Positions 43,918 through 51,922 of a DNA stretch of 64,000 nucleotides are shown in pieces. Position 1 is the stretch's first letter. Every line of letters begins with the position of its first letter. The notes beneath the pieces are model-generated. The model saw only the letters and a program-made list of their open reading frames with translations. It was not told the origin of the DNA and searched no databases. Source of the stretch: SZUA-87 sp041687805 (GTDB taxonomy: Bacteria; Actinomycetota; Acidimicrobiia; Acidimicrobiales; Aldehydirespiratoraceae); assembly GCA_041687805.1 (NCBI GenBank), contig JBDNJK010000121.1, positions 1 through 64,000 on the forward strand, given 5' to 3'. The translations under genes and the position numbers were made by a program.

Positions 43918-44481
43918 ATGGAAAATGGATTGACAGTCCTCGAAACAGCCCGACTCGTCGAAGACCTGCACTGGGCCTCGTCGCGGTTGTTCGAAATTCT
44001 GGGTGAGTGGGCCGGTGAAGCCGAGAGGCCCGACATTGCGGTCTCGTTCGCCACGGCGAGTCGCCACATGGGCTGGCATTCCGAAGATTTGGATGCGCTC
44101 GCGCCCGACAGCGTGTTGGTCGCCGACGACCCCTCGTCCGAAATTCGGTTTCGTCTTCTCGATGCCGCAATGACCACCATTCGTAGCCGAGCTGACTCCA
44201 TCGATAATCTGGCAATAGCGAATCGTGTGCTGCTGGCGAGGATGGCCTCACGTTGTGTCGCCATCGAGAGAATGGCAACAACCCAATCCGATGAGCCCCT
44301 CAAACGGGTGATCGGTTTCATGCTCAGCGATCTCCGACGCGACCGCGACGACGGTGAGGCGCTGCTGGAGCGACTGCTCACCAGTTCGGAGATAGTCGCC
44401 AGGGTTGGGTCGGCCTCGATCGAGGCCGAGACACTCATCGTTGAAGCCGGGGGTCTGCCACCTTCCATCAACGCTGGTTGA
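43918..44481 (+). CDS. Conserved-looking hypothetical protein
   Basis: I do not recognise the family. The 187-residue product is predicted all-helical, soluble and acidic, with LVEDLHWASSRLFEILGEWA near the start and repeated Arg/Glu-rich helices through AEAGGLP near the end. Base use and codon pattern match the neighbours, and the frame has a purine-rich region (GATAGAGACAA) before ATG 43918. A four-helix, ferritin-like bundle is possible from the helix pattern but not shown. It lies alone between nadE and a sigma-factor gene. Confidence 0.65.
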   Translation: MENGLTVLETARLVEDLHWASSRLFEILGEWAGEAERPDIAVSFATASRHMGWHSEDLDALAPDSVLVADDPSSEIRFRLLDAAMTTIRSRADSIDNLAIANRVLLARMASRCVAIERMATTQSDEPLKRVIGFMLSDLRRDRDDGEALLERLLTSSEIVARVGSASIEAETLIVEAGGLPPSINAG

Positions 44482-44695
44482 CGAGCCGTTCAGAGAATCG
44501 GTCTGGGCCGTATGGCTCAAATCATGAGTAGCGCGTCGAAATCGATCATGTGTCAACGGCAACATTCCGATTGGACCGGAGTCAGTTGTTCGGTGGCGCG
44601 CAGTAGATCCGTCGCTATCGTCTTCCAGAGGCAAGGTGTGTCCGACGACTCACCGTCAGCGAATCCAAACGACGAACACCAACGAAGGGCAGTCC

Positions 44696-45634
44696 GTGGC
44701 GAAGGAACGTGTTGAGCGAGACGAGGAAGATCTTGTTCGCCTCTATCTCACGGACATCGGCCAGTACCCGCTGCTCACCAAAGACGACGAAGTCAACCTT
44801 GCCCAGAAGATTGAAGCTGGCACAGAGGCTCACGTTGAGCTTGAGCTACCCGATGTGAAATTGACCACGGCTCGTCGCCGTGAGCTCCGGCGATCTCTCC
44901 GCCAGGGTGAGAAGGCCGAGCGCACGTTCGTACAGTCAAATCTTCGTCTGGTCGTGTCGATCGCCAAGAAGTATCAGGCGTCGGGACTACCCCTCTTGGA
45001 TCTCATCCAAGAAGGCAACCTCGGGCTGATGCACGCTGTCGAGAAATTCGATTGGCGTAAGGGATTCAAGTTCTCGACATATGCCACATGGTGGATTCGC
45101 CAGGCCATCACCCGCGGAATCGCCAACACCGGTCGCACCATTCGTCTTCCAGTCCATGCCGGCGACACCTTGGCTCGTCTTCAAAAAGCCCGTTCGCGGC
45201 TTGAGCTCAAGTATGGCCGTGCTGCCACCGTGGCCGAGTTGGCCCGCGAAGTGGAGATGCCTGAAGAGAAGGTCACCGAGGCGCTGCGATTTGCTGCCGA
45301 GCCGCTTTCGTTGTCCGAACCTCTCCGTGAAGACGGCGACGCCGAACTGGGCGATGTCGTGGAGGATCGTTCGGCCGACTCGCCATTCGAAGTTGCGGCA
45401 ACATCACTGCTGCCGGACGAGATCTCGCGACTACTTGCACCGCTCGATGAGCGCGAACGCGAGATTCTCAAGCTCAGGTTCGGGCTTGATCGCGGCGAAC
45501 CCCGCACCCTTGAAGAGGTGGGCGACCACTTCAGCCTCACTCGTGAGCGCATCCGCCAGATCGAGGCGCGGGCAATGTCGAAGCTCCGACATCCATCGTC
45601 CGACACCGGGGCGCGCGACCTACTGAGCGTCTGA
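44696..45634 (+). CDS. RNA polymerase sigma-70 factor, principal-like (SigB/HrdB group)
   Basis: This sigma factor of about 312 residues has region 1.2 (DLVRLYLTDIGQYPLLTKDD), region 2 (SNLRLVVSIAKKYQASGLPL, LIQEGNLGLMHAVEKFDWRK and KFSTYATWWIRQAITRGIAN) and region 4 (EEVGDHFSLTRERIRQIEAR). It lacks the long N-terminal domain of the housekeeping factor, so it is probably a group 2 factor. GTG 44696 is used because it follows AAGGGCAG; GTG 44636 would add 20 residues with no sigma similarity. Confidence 0.88.
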   Translation: MAKERVERDEEDLVRLYLTDIGQYPLLTKDDEVNLAQKIEAGTEAHVELELPDVKLTTARRRELRRSLRQGEKAERTFVQSNLRLVVSIAKKYQASGLPLLDLIQEGNLGLMHAVEKFDWRKGFKFSTYATWWIRQAITRGIANTGRTIRLPVHAGDTLARLQKARSRLELKYGRAATVAELAREVEMPEEKVTEALRFAAEPLSLSEPLREDGDAELGDVVEDRSADSPFEVAATSLLPDEISRLLAPLDEREREILKLRFGLDRGEPRTLEEVGDHFSLTRERIRQIEARAMSKLRHPSSDTGARDLLSV

Positions 45635-45687
45635 TCTGTCGGTTCTTTGGAGTCCGGCCGACTGGTCTCGCCGATAGATTTCCCCGT

Positions 45688-45783
45688 GGAGGTGTCCGAG
45701 CGCCTGGTGGGCTCCCCCGCCTTCAAAGCGGGCGGGACGGGTGATCCCCGTCCGGCGGGTTCGATTCCCGTCCACCTCCGCCA
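45688..45783 (+). tRNA. selC: tRNA-Sec (anticodon TCA), selC
   Basis: This 96-nt RNA has the selenocysteine tRNA layout. The anticodon stem CCCGC/GCGGG encloses CTTCAAA, giving anticodon TCA. A very long variable arm of GGACGGG and CCCCGTCC follows, then T-loop TTCGATT. The acceptor GGAGGTG pairs with CACCTCC, and an eighth pair, expected in bacterial tRNA-Sec, would be a U-C mismatch. Discriminator G and CCA are encoded at 45780-45783. The matching selA and selB genes lie 18 kb upstream. Confidence 0.92.
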
Positions 45784-45824
45784 ACCCGCTTCCACTTGCC
45801 GATCCGGTTGGCTATGTTGGCAAC

Positions 45825-45905
45825 ATGACCAAGAAGCGAGTTGTTCTGGCGATCATTCTCGGCGGATTGCTGATGATGCTTTCGCGCAAAGTCCGCGACG
45901 TCTGA
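45825..45905 (+). CDS. Possible 26-residue membrane peptide
   Basis: A short frame, MTKKRVVLAIILGGLLMMLS followed by RKVRDV, runs from ATG 45825 to the stop at 45905. It consists of a basic start, one hydrophobic helix and a basic tail, as small membrane peptides do. It lies between selC and the HAD gene and ends one base before that gene's stop. There is no recognisable ribosome site, so it may be chance. Confidence 0.3.
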   Translation: MTKKRVVLAIILGGLLMMLSRKVRDV

Positions 45906-46742
45906 TCAGCGTCGAAACCATCGTCGGCTGTTGCGGCGCGACTGAATCTTGTAGCGCCACCAGAGTCCCAAGCCGGCACCGAGAGCGGCGCCGGCACCGA
46001 TGCCCATCGTGACAGGGGCCGCGGGTTTGATGCCCCGGTTTTCCCGTAGTGGACGCGAAATCTCGAATGTCCGAATCTCCCAGCCCTGGGCCAACGCCTC
46101 CCGAAGGAGTGCCCGGTCGGGATTGACCGCCACAGGATGCCCGACGGATTCGAGCATTGGTAGGTCGGTGATCGAGTCGGAGTAGGCAAAGGACGCAGCC
46201 AGGTCGAGATTGTGAGTCTCGGCCTCCTTGTGTATGGCAGTCACTTTATTTTCGCCGGCCGAGTAGAACTCGACACCGCCGGTGTACTTGCCATCGCTGT
46301 CGATTTCGGCACGTGTGGCGATGGCATCATCGATCCCCAGGTGGCGGGCGAGGGGCAGCACGATTTCTTCCGGCGAAGCCGACACCAGATAGACCCGGCG
46401 GCCAGCGCCGCGATGAGACTCGATTAGCTCCATAGCTTCTTCGTAGACCAGCGGATCGATGATTTCGGTGAGGGCGTCGTTGACCAAGGCGGAAATTCGC
46501 TGTTGGTCCCAGCCGGTGGCGATTCGTAGCGCCGTTTCGCGCATCTTGCGCATTCGGCCCTCGTCGGCACCGAGGTAGCGAAAGACGATCTGGCCCCAAA
46601 GAGCTCGCACGACAAGCCACCGGTTGAGCATCCCGGCGCGGTGAAGGCTCGGCCCGAACGCAAGCATGGCGGCCTTGGCTATGACCGTCTTGTCGAGATC
46701 GAAAAAGGCGGCCTCGATGGGCTGAGTTCGAGCGTCCGTCAT
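45906..46742 (-). CDS. HAD-superfamily IB phosphatase (SerB-like)
   Basis: This 278-residue hydrolase has the HAD motifs FFDLDKTVIAKAAM (nucleophile DxD), LVSASPEEIVLPLARHLG (motif II serine), a lysine in GENKVTAIH and the acidic motif YSDSITDLPMLESVG. A helical cap lies between motifs I and II. A hydrophobic segment near the C-terminus with a basic tail (RRNSRRWFRR) suggests membrane contact. HAD-IB genes of this type commonly sit beside the Ssd/TadA pilus genes in actinobacteria, as here. The substrate is unknown. Confidence 0.85.
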   Translation of the reverse strand: MTDARTQPIEAAFFDLDKTVIAKAAMLAFGPSLHRAGMLNRWLVVRALWGQIVFRYLGADEGRMRKMRETALRIATGWDQQRISALVNDALTEIIDPLVYEEAMELIESHRGAGRRVYLVSASPEEIVLPLARHLGIDDAIATRAEIDSDGKYTGGVEFYSAGENKVTAIHKEAETHNLDLAASFAYSDSITDLPMLESVGHPVAVNPDRALLREALAQGWEIRTFEISRPLRENRGIKPAAPVTMGIGAGAALGAGLGLWWRYKIQSRRNSRRWFRR

Positions 46743-46853
46743 TCGACAACCTTACGGAGAGGTTGGCGCACGGCGTTGGCATCTCTGGTGGTCGCCTCTA
46801 TGGTCTGCGACAACGACTTCCCCGTCGAGCCCCTTATTTGCTCCGGAGTCGTT

Positions 46854-47492
46854 GTGCTCACTGTTTGTTGGTCCGTGAAGGGTGGCGTCGGTACATCCGT
46901 TGTCGCCGCAGCTCTTGCGTTGAGAACCGCCGCGTCTGGCGTGGAGTCTCTGCTGGTCGATCTCGACGGCGATCAACCCGCCATTCTCGGGTTGCCGCAG
47001 CCGGCAGGTCCTGGTGTTGGCGATTGGCTGTCGGCGGGCGGGGATGTTCCCGTCGACGCTCTGGGGGAGTTGGAGTCACATGTAACGGACCGGCTCTCGC
47101 TGCTGCACCTCGGTGATCCGTCAGGCCTCGACCTCGCCGATCGCCTTGATGTGCTGGGCGCGGTTCTGGCCGGGTCGTCGCGCCCTGTGGTGGTCGATGC
47201 CGGTTCCACGTCCGCGGCAAATCGTTGGTGGGTGCGCCATGGCCAGTCTTTGCTGATTTTGCGGCCGTGCTACCTCGGGCTGCGAAGAGCCGGGAGGGTT
47301 GCTCCGGGATCAGAGGTCGTGGTGGTGGATGAGCCAGGACGGGCGCTCACCATCGCCGATGTGAGCACGGCCACTGGCGCTGAGTTGCGTTGTCGGATCC
47401 CGTGGGATCCGGCGGTTGCTCGGGCGGTCGATGCCGGGATTCTCGCCAGTCGAATGCCGCGTTCGTTGCGTGCCATAGGAGTAGCTGCATGA
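46854..47492 (+). CDS. Ssd/CpaE-like MinD-family ATPase of the Tad locus
   Basis: This roughly 212-residue protein has an N-terminal deviant Walker A, VKGGVGTSVVAAALAL (Lys9), and LLVDLDGDQPAILGL as the DXD-type switch. It resembles TadZ/CpaE and the mycobacterial septum-site determining protein, which place the Tad machine or septum. It lacks the receiver-like domain of full CpaE. GTG 46854 follows CCGGAG by five bases, so that start is used; earlier starts in the frame have no homology. Its end overlaps tadA by four bases. Confidence 0.75.
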   Translation: MLTVCWSVKGGVGTSVVAAALALRTAASGVESLLVDLDGDQPAILGLPQPAGPGVGDWLSAGGDVPVDALGELESHVTDRLSLLHLGDPSGLDLADRLDVLGAVLAGSSRPVVVDAGSTSAANRWWVRHGQSLLILRPCYLGLRRAGRVAPGSEVVVVDEPGRALTIADVSTATGAELRCRIPWDPAVARAVDAGILASRMPRSLRAIGVAA

Positions 47493-48619
47493 CTCGGACG
47501 CAGACAGCGGTCGACCTTGATGAAGTGGTCGAAATCGTTCACGGCGCGGCACTCGATCACGGTGCCGACCGGATCACCGACTTTGATGTCCAGCGCATGG
47601 TCATGCATCACGCTCCGCTTCTGTCTGCTTCGCAGCGGTTGGAGGTGCTGACCCGTGTGGAATCACGCGTGCGTGGGTTGGGTGCACTCGATCAGTTTCT
47701 GGCCGACCCCCAAGTAAGCGAAATCATGATCAACGGCCCCGGTCCTGTCTGGGTGGAAAAGCGAGGTGAGTTGACTGCCACCGAACTGATCCTTGATCGC
47801 GGTGAAATCGATCGGCTTATCGAGCGGATGGTGTCACCGATCGGTCGTCGGGTCGACAGACGGTCCCCTTGGGTCGATGGTCGGTTGGCCGATGGCAGCC
47901 GGGTCAACGTGGTCGTACCTCCGATAGCGCTCGATGGCCCCTATGTCACGATCCGTCGGTTTGTCTTGCGGCGACTCTCCATCGACTCATTTGCCGGGCC
48001 TGAAGTAGTTGAAATGATCGCTGCTGCTGTGGCTGATGGATGCAACATCATCGTCAGCGGCGGCACGGGAGCAGGCAAGACCACGTTGCTCAACGCACTT
48101 GCGCGTGAGATTGATCCAAGATCTCGGATTGTCACGGTGGAAGATTCCGCGGAACTGGCCCTGCCGCATCCTCATGTAGTGAGGCTTGAGGCCAGGCCGG
48201 CTTCGGTGGAGGGTGTGGGGCTGGTGGAGATCAGAGATCTTGTGCGCAATGCGCTGAGAATGCGGCCCGACCGTCTCATCGTGGGTGAGGTGAGAGGCAA
48301 CGAAGCACTCGACATGGTGCAGGCACTCAATACCGGTCACTCCGGTTGCCTGTCGACTTGCCACGCCAATGGCCCGCTCGACGCCTTGAGGCGGATTGAA
48401 AGCCTGGCCATGATGGCCGGTGAGGGGCTTCCGCTGGCTGCGATTCGCCAGCAGATTGCCGCCGCAGTCGATCTTGTGATTCAGGTCAGGCGATCAGGCG
48501 ACGGTCGGCGGCGGATCTCTTCAGTAGCTGAGGTGGTCGGTTCCGACGAGGTACGGGAGTTGGTCGATCACGATCGGGTATTGGCTCAACGATCTCGCGG
48601 GCCCCGGTTGAGGCCATGA
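47489..48619 (+). CDS. tadA: TadA/CpaF-type secretion ATPase
   Basis: This 376-residue type II/IV secretion ATPase powers Flp-type pilus assembly. The N-terminal domain has FLADPQVSEIMINGPGPVWV. The core has Walker A SGGTGAGKTTLLNAL, the Asp box VTVEDSAELALPHPHVVRLE, Walker B LRMRPDRLIVGEVRGNEA and the His box TGHSGCLSTCHANGP. ATG 47489 overlaps the Ssd-like gene's stop. It is the motor of the operon 46.9-50.9 kb. Confidence 0.93.
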   Translation: MTRTQTAVDLDEVVEIVHGAALDHGADRITDFDVQRMVMHHAPLLSASQRLEVLTRVESRVRGLGALDQFLADPQVSEIMINGPGPVWVEKRGELTATELILDRGEIDRLIERMVSPIGRRVDRRSPWVDGRLADGSRVNVVVPPIALDGPYVTIRRFVLRRLSIDSFAGPEVVEMIAAAVADGCNIIVSGGTGAGKTTLLNALAREIDPRSRIVTVEDSAELALPHPHVVRLEARPASVEGVGLVEIRDLVRNALRMRPDRLIVGEVRGNEALDMVQALNTGHSGCLSTCHANGPLDALRRIESLAMMAGEGLPLAAIRQQIAAAVDLVIQVRRSGDGRRRISSVAEVVGSDEVRELVDHDRVLAQRSRGPRLRP

Positions 48620-49479
48620 TCGTCGTCTTCATCCCGGTGTTGGTGGCAGCGGTCGTGCTGACTTCGTGGGGACGAACACCGCCGCGCCTTCCCGACAATC
48701 ACGAGCCAGCTCGATGGAACACTGAGAGGGTCAACTCGGCAGTTTCCAGGCGACTCGTCATGGCAGACCTGCATCTCGGCGCGGAGGCAGCCATTCGTTT
48801 GTGGGTCACCTCAACTGTGGTTGGTGCAGTCTTGGTGGCGTCATTTCTTGGACACCTCACCCCGATTTCCTTGATCTTCGGAGCGTTGATCGGTGCGGTG
48901 GGGCCGGTCGTTGTGGTGGTGAAGCGGGGTGATGGGGCATCTGAGAGGTTGGCGCAGTCTCTTCCAGAGATGCTTGAACTCCTTTCTCGTTCGCTCCGAG
49001 GCGGGGCCGATCTACACACCGCACTTCACGATGTCGCAAGAAGCGACAATGAGGCCGGTCGTTCCCTCGGTCCCGTGCTGGGCCGGGTGTCGGCCGGAGA
49101 GCGGCTGGGAGACGCCATCGACAGATGGGTTGTCCAACTCCGTCATCGTGACGCTCGCATAGTGCGGGCAGTGGTAGGTCTTGGCGACTTCAGCGGAGGT
49201 TCTATGGCCCCCGCGTTGGATCGTGCCGCATCGACAATTCGTGAGCGATCTTCGCTCAGTGCGGAAATCCGTGCTCTCACGTCACAATCGAGGGCATCGG
49301 CAATGGTGATTGGTATCAGCCCGTTGGCATTCTTCGCCGTCGTGGCGATCACCGATCCCAAGTCTTCGCACATTCTGTTTGCGTCCAATATCGGTCGGCT
49401 CTGCCTCGGTTCAGGAATATTTCTAGACACGCTTGGGCTCTGGTGGATGTCTCGGCTCACTTCTGCGGTCGACGAGTGA
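48616..49479 (+). CDS. tadB: TadB-like inner-membrane pilus assembly protein
   Basis: This 287-residue protein has a type II secretion F-domain: SLPEMLELLSRSLRGGADLH, EAGRSLGPVLGRVSAGERLG and LGDFSGGSMAPALDRAAST. Flanking hydrophobic helices lie at residues about 3-17 and 65-105, with a C-terminal pair after residue 235. It overlaps tadA by four bases and tadC by four. TadB and TadC form the membrane platform on which TadA acts. Confidence 0.85.
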   Translation: MIVVFIPVLVAAVVLTSWGRTPPRLPDNHEPARWNTERVNSAVSRRLVMADLHLGAEAAIRLWVTSTVVGAVLVASFLGHLTPISLIFGALIGAVGPVVVVVKRGDGASERLAQSLPEMLELLSRSLRGGADLHTALHDVARSDNEAGRSLGPVLGRVSAGERLGDAIDRWVVQLRHRDARIVRAVVGLGDFSGGSMAPALDRAASTIRERSSLSAEIRALTSQSRASAMVIGISPLAFFAVVAITDPKSSHILFASNIGRLCLGSGIFLDTLGLWWMSRLTSAVDE

Positions 49480-50240
49480 GCGCGGTTGTGGTGATCAGCT
49501 CGTTCATGTTGGTCGGCGCCGTAGCGCTGCCGAGAATGGCCGTCCCGCCGCGAAGGATCCGAACCAGCCGGACCACGCCACGGCTACTGGGCGCCGTCGA
49601 TGTCGTGGGTGAGCGATTTCGAAAGGTGTTGCCGTTTGACCCTCAGATGGGTGGGCGGGGGTTGCTCGGCGTGGCGGTCATATCGCTGGTTCTGTTCTTC
49701 ATTTCTCCGCCGCTGTCATTGGTGCCGATGATCGCCCTGCTAGTGCGGTCATCGCGTCACCGTCGGCGAGGGCAGATTGAGGCGGATGCCGCAGTCAGTC
49801 GAGCATTGCCAGACGTCATTGATTTGTTGACGCTTGCCGTCGGGTCCGGCCTTACGCTGAGGCTGGCGTTCTCGGTTTCGGCACCGTGGTTTCCGGAGCC
49901 GTTCCGGTCGGTGGCGGAGGAGACGATCTTTCGCTGCGAATCGGGAGACTCGTTCGTGACAGCGCTGGAGACTGCCTCATTGGATCTGGGCGAGGCGGCT
50001 CGTCCATTGATCAGCACTCTGATTGCGTCGCAGACAGATGGCGCGGCGTTGTCGCCCGCGCTTGAGCGGGCGGGGGATGAGGCCAGACGGGGGCGTCGGG
50101 TCGCGGCCGAAGAGAGAGCGCGGCGGATACCCGTCGCAATGCTGTTTCCGCTGGTCGTTTGTGTTCTTCCGGCGTTCGCTCTGCTCACCGTGGTCCCTCT
50201 GCTCATTGGCACATTCAGCAACCTCCAATTGCCGAGTTGA
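49476..50240 (+). CDS. tadC: TadC-like inner-membrane pilus assembly protein
   Basis: This 254-residue protein has the F-domain ALPDVIDLLTLAVGSGLTLR, FRCESGDSFVTALETASLDLG and ISTLIASQTDGAALSPALER, followed by two C-terminal helices (PVAMLFPLVVCVLPAFALLT). GTG 49476 is taken as start because it overlaps the tadB stop. It follows tadB in the usual order. Confidence 0.85.
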   Translation: MSAVVVISSFMLVGAVALPRMAVPPRRIRTSRTTPRLLGAVDVVGERFRKVLPFDPQMGGRGLLGVAVISLVLFFISPPLSLVPMIALLVRSSRHRRRGQIEADAAVSRALPDVIDLLTLAVGSGLTLRLAFSVSAPWFPEPFRSVAEETIFRCESGDSFVTALETASLDLGEAARPLISTLIASQTDGAALSPALERAGDEARRGRRVAAEERARRIPVAMLFPLVVCVLPAFALLTVVPLLIGTFSNLQLPS

Positions 50241-50305
50241 CTCTCGGCTCTCTGTCTCTTCCCTTTTGCTTCCCCGCTTCGTCATTCCAATTCGGGAGAT
50301 ATTCG

Positions 50306-50533
50306 ATGTTTTTCCAGTCCTTGACCGTTCGTATGGTCGCTGCTGTCCAATCGGCCCTCGTAGGCCGCCTTTCCACCGCTGACGATCGGGGGCAGGCAAC
50401 GGCCGAGTACTCGTTGGTCATTCTCGGAGCTGCTGCCGTGGCATTACTCGTGATTGCCTGGGCGACCAAGACCGACAAGATTGCTGAACTGCTCAACAAG
50501 GTGATTGACAAGATCATCAATCAGGTGGCATGA
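50306..50533 (+). CDS. DUF4244 / Flp-type pilin-like protein
   Basis: This 75-residue protein has the actinobacterial pilin signature RGQATAEYSLVILGAAAVAL, in which a Glu five residues after the expected cleavage point starts a hydrophobic helix, with a Lys/Ile-rich tail ending IDKIINQVA. CGGGAG lies before ATG 50306. It is placed directly before TadE, as in mycobacteria and streptomycetes, and is probably the major pilin or pseudopilin of the locus. A prepilin peptidase is not in the window. Confidence 0.8.
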   Translation: MFFQSLTVRMVAAVQSALVGRLSTADDRGQATAEYSLVILGAAAVALLVIAWATKTDKIAELLNKVIDKIINQVA

Positions 50534-50946
50534 ACCGGCACTTCGGGGTTCGTCGCATCGCTGCGGCGGACCCCGATCCCCGGCACGATGCTCGACTTGG
50601 CCAGGCCACGGTCGAGTCGGCGTTGTTGCTGCCGTTCGTTGCTCTCCTTTTATTGGCGGTGGTTCAGGTGGGCTTGGTGGTGAGATCGAGGGTCTTGGTC
50701 ACCCACGCCGCCCGCGAGGGAGCGCGCGCCGCCGCTGTCGGGGGCTCCGATTCAGATGTGCGCCGTGCCGTCGAAGTCGCCGGCGACCTGCCCATTCATC
50801 GGCTGGATGTCACGGTGAGCAGATCCGATGGAGTAGCAACGGTCACCGTCACATTCTCCGATCCGACCGACGTTCCGCTGGTGGGATCAATGGTCGGTGA
50901 CGCCGAGATGCAGGCAGTGGCTCGTATGCGATTGGAAGCGCCTTGA
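50530..50946 (+). CDS. tadE: TadE-like pseudopilin
   Basis: This 138-residue protein has the TadE motif GQATVESALLLPFVALLLLA, where the Glu after the Gly/Ala site begins the single helix, followed by HAAREGARAAAVGGSD and an extracellular beta-rich domain. It overlaps the DUF4244 pilin stop by four bases. TadE/F-type minor pseudopilins are common at the ends of tad operons. Confidence 0.85.
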   Translation: MNRHFGVRRIAAADPDPRHDARLGQATVESALLLPFVALLLLAVVQVGLVVRSRVLVTHAAREGARAAAVGGSDSDVRRAVEVAGDLPIHRLDVTVSRSDGVATVTVTFSDPTDVPLVGSMVGDAEMQAVARMRLEAP

Positions 50947-51372
50947 GTGCTGTTCGCCACGCCAGTGAGCCACGACACCGCGGAGGATGGCCGTACTCGG
51001 ACTACCGTCACGGGCGTGGATATTGTCGTTCACTCCCGCCGCGTTGGTCAGTGGACCGTTCTCATGGTGGCAGGTGAACTCGATGTGGTGGGCGGACCCG
51101 ACCTGCGTCAGCACGTGATGACGGCAGCACAGGCGGGCAATTCGAATCTCGTGCTCGACCTCACTGGAGTGGATTTCATCGACTCATTCGGCCTGGGCGT
51201 AGTTGTCGGGGCTCTCAAACGGACGCGTCTCGCCGGGGGCGACCTTCGACTCGTCATCCCTGAACCTCGAAACCGACGGGTATTTGAAGTTTGTGATCTC
51301 GATCGAGTGTTTCGCATGTATGAGAACGTCGAGGATGCCACCGGCGACTCCGTACCTGGCGAGGTGATGTGA
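50947..51372 (+). CDS. STAS-domain anti-sigma factor antagonist (RsbV-like)
   Basis: This 141-residue STAS protein has the phosphorylation loop VDFIDSFGLGVVVG with Ser80. GTG 50947 directly follows the TadE stop, so it is translated with the tad genes; GTG 51016 is an alternative start. Its stop overlaps the next gene, a histidine-kinase-fold anti-sigma factor, so the two form a partner-switching pair. The controlled sigma factor is not adjacent. Confidence 0.85.
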   Translation: MLFATPVSHDTAEDGRTRTTVTGVDIVVHSRRVGQWTVLMVAGELDVVGGPDLRQHVMTAAQAGNSNLVLDLTGVDFIDSFGLGVVVGALKRTRLAGGDLRLVIPEPRNRRVFEVCDLDRVFRMYENVEDATGDSVPGEVM

Positions 51373-51827
51373 GCGATTCGAAGTTTCCGGTGGGTCAGGT
51401 GGTTCTCGAGGTTCCGGCACGCACCGAGTTCGTTTCGCTGGTGAGGCTGGTGGTTGCCTCTGCTGCGGAAATCGGCCCCGACATGACGATCGAACGAGTC
51501 GAAGATTTGAGGGTTGCCGTATCAGAGGCGGCGACCAACGCCATCATGGCCCAAGCAGAAGTCGGCTCTCGTGCCCGAATTGGAGTGAAGTGCTCGGTCA
51601 GCGCCAGCGAGATTGTTGTTCGAATCCACGATGAGGGCGGAGGATTCGATCCCGACAGTTTGCAAACACTCCCGGCACCCGGCACTCCAGAGAGACTCGA
51701 GTACGAATCCGGTCTCGGTGTGTACCTGATGAGTACCTTGGCTGATGAGACGGAGATTTCATCCTCGTCCAGCGGCACCGATGTGCGATTGGTGGTCTAC
51801 TCGTCGAAACGGTCGCAAACCCACTGA
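51369..51827 (+). CDS. RsbW-like anti-sigma factor kinase
   Basis: This 152-residue GHKL ATPase has the N-box VSEAATNAIMAQ and the G1-box IHDEGGGFDPDS, followed by GLGVYLMSTLADE. It should bind and phosphorylate the STAS partner and hold a sigma factor when the antagonist is phosphorylated. GTG 51369 overlaps the STAS stop by four bases (ATGTGA). The pair may couple pilus expression to stress signalling, which is inference from position only. Confidence 0.85.
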   Translation: MSDSKFPVGQVVLEVPARTEFVSLVRLVVASAAEIGPDMTIERVEDLRVAVSEAATNAIMAQAEVGSRARIGVKCSVSASEIVVRIHDEGGGFDPDSLQTLPAPGTPERLEYESGLGVYLMSTLADETEISSSSSGTDVRLVVYSSKRSQTH

Positions 51828-51922
51828 TCACGGATCATGGATTCAACCCTGTGATCCAAATACCGTGACGCGCCTGTAGCGTTCCCGGCGTCCTACCACC
51901 TCGATAGAGCGACTCCCCACAA

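Noticed and set aside
51826..51857. Inverted repeats GATCAC/GTGATC and GGATCA/TGATCC between the rsbW-like gene and nhaA
   Set aside because: Six-base stems with long loops and no T-tract are too weak to call a terminator or operator.
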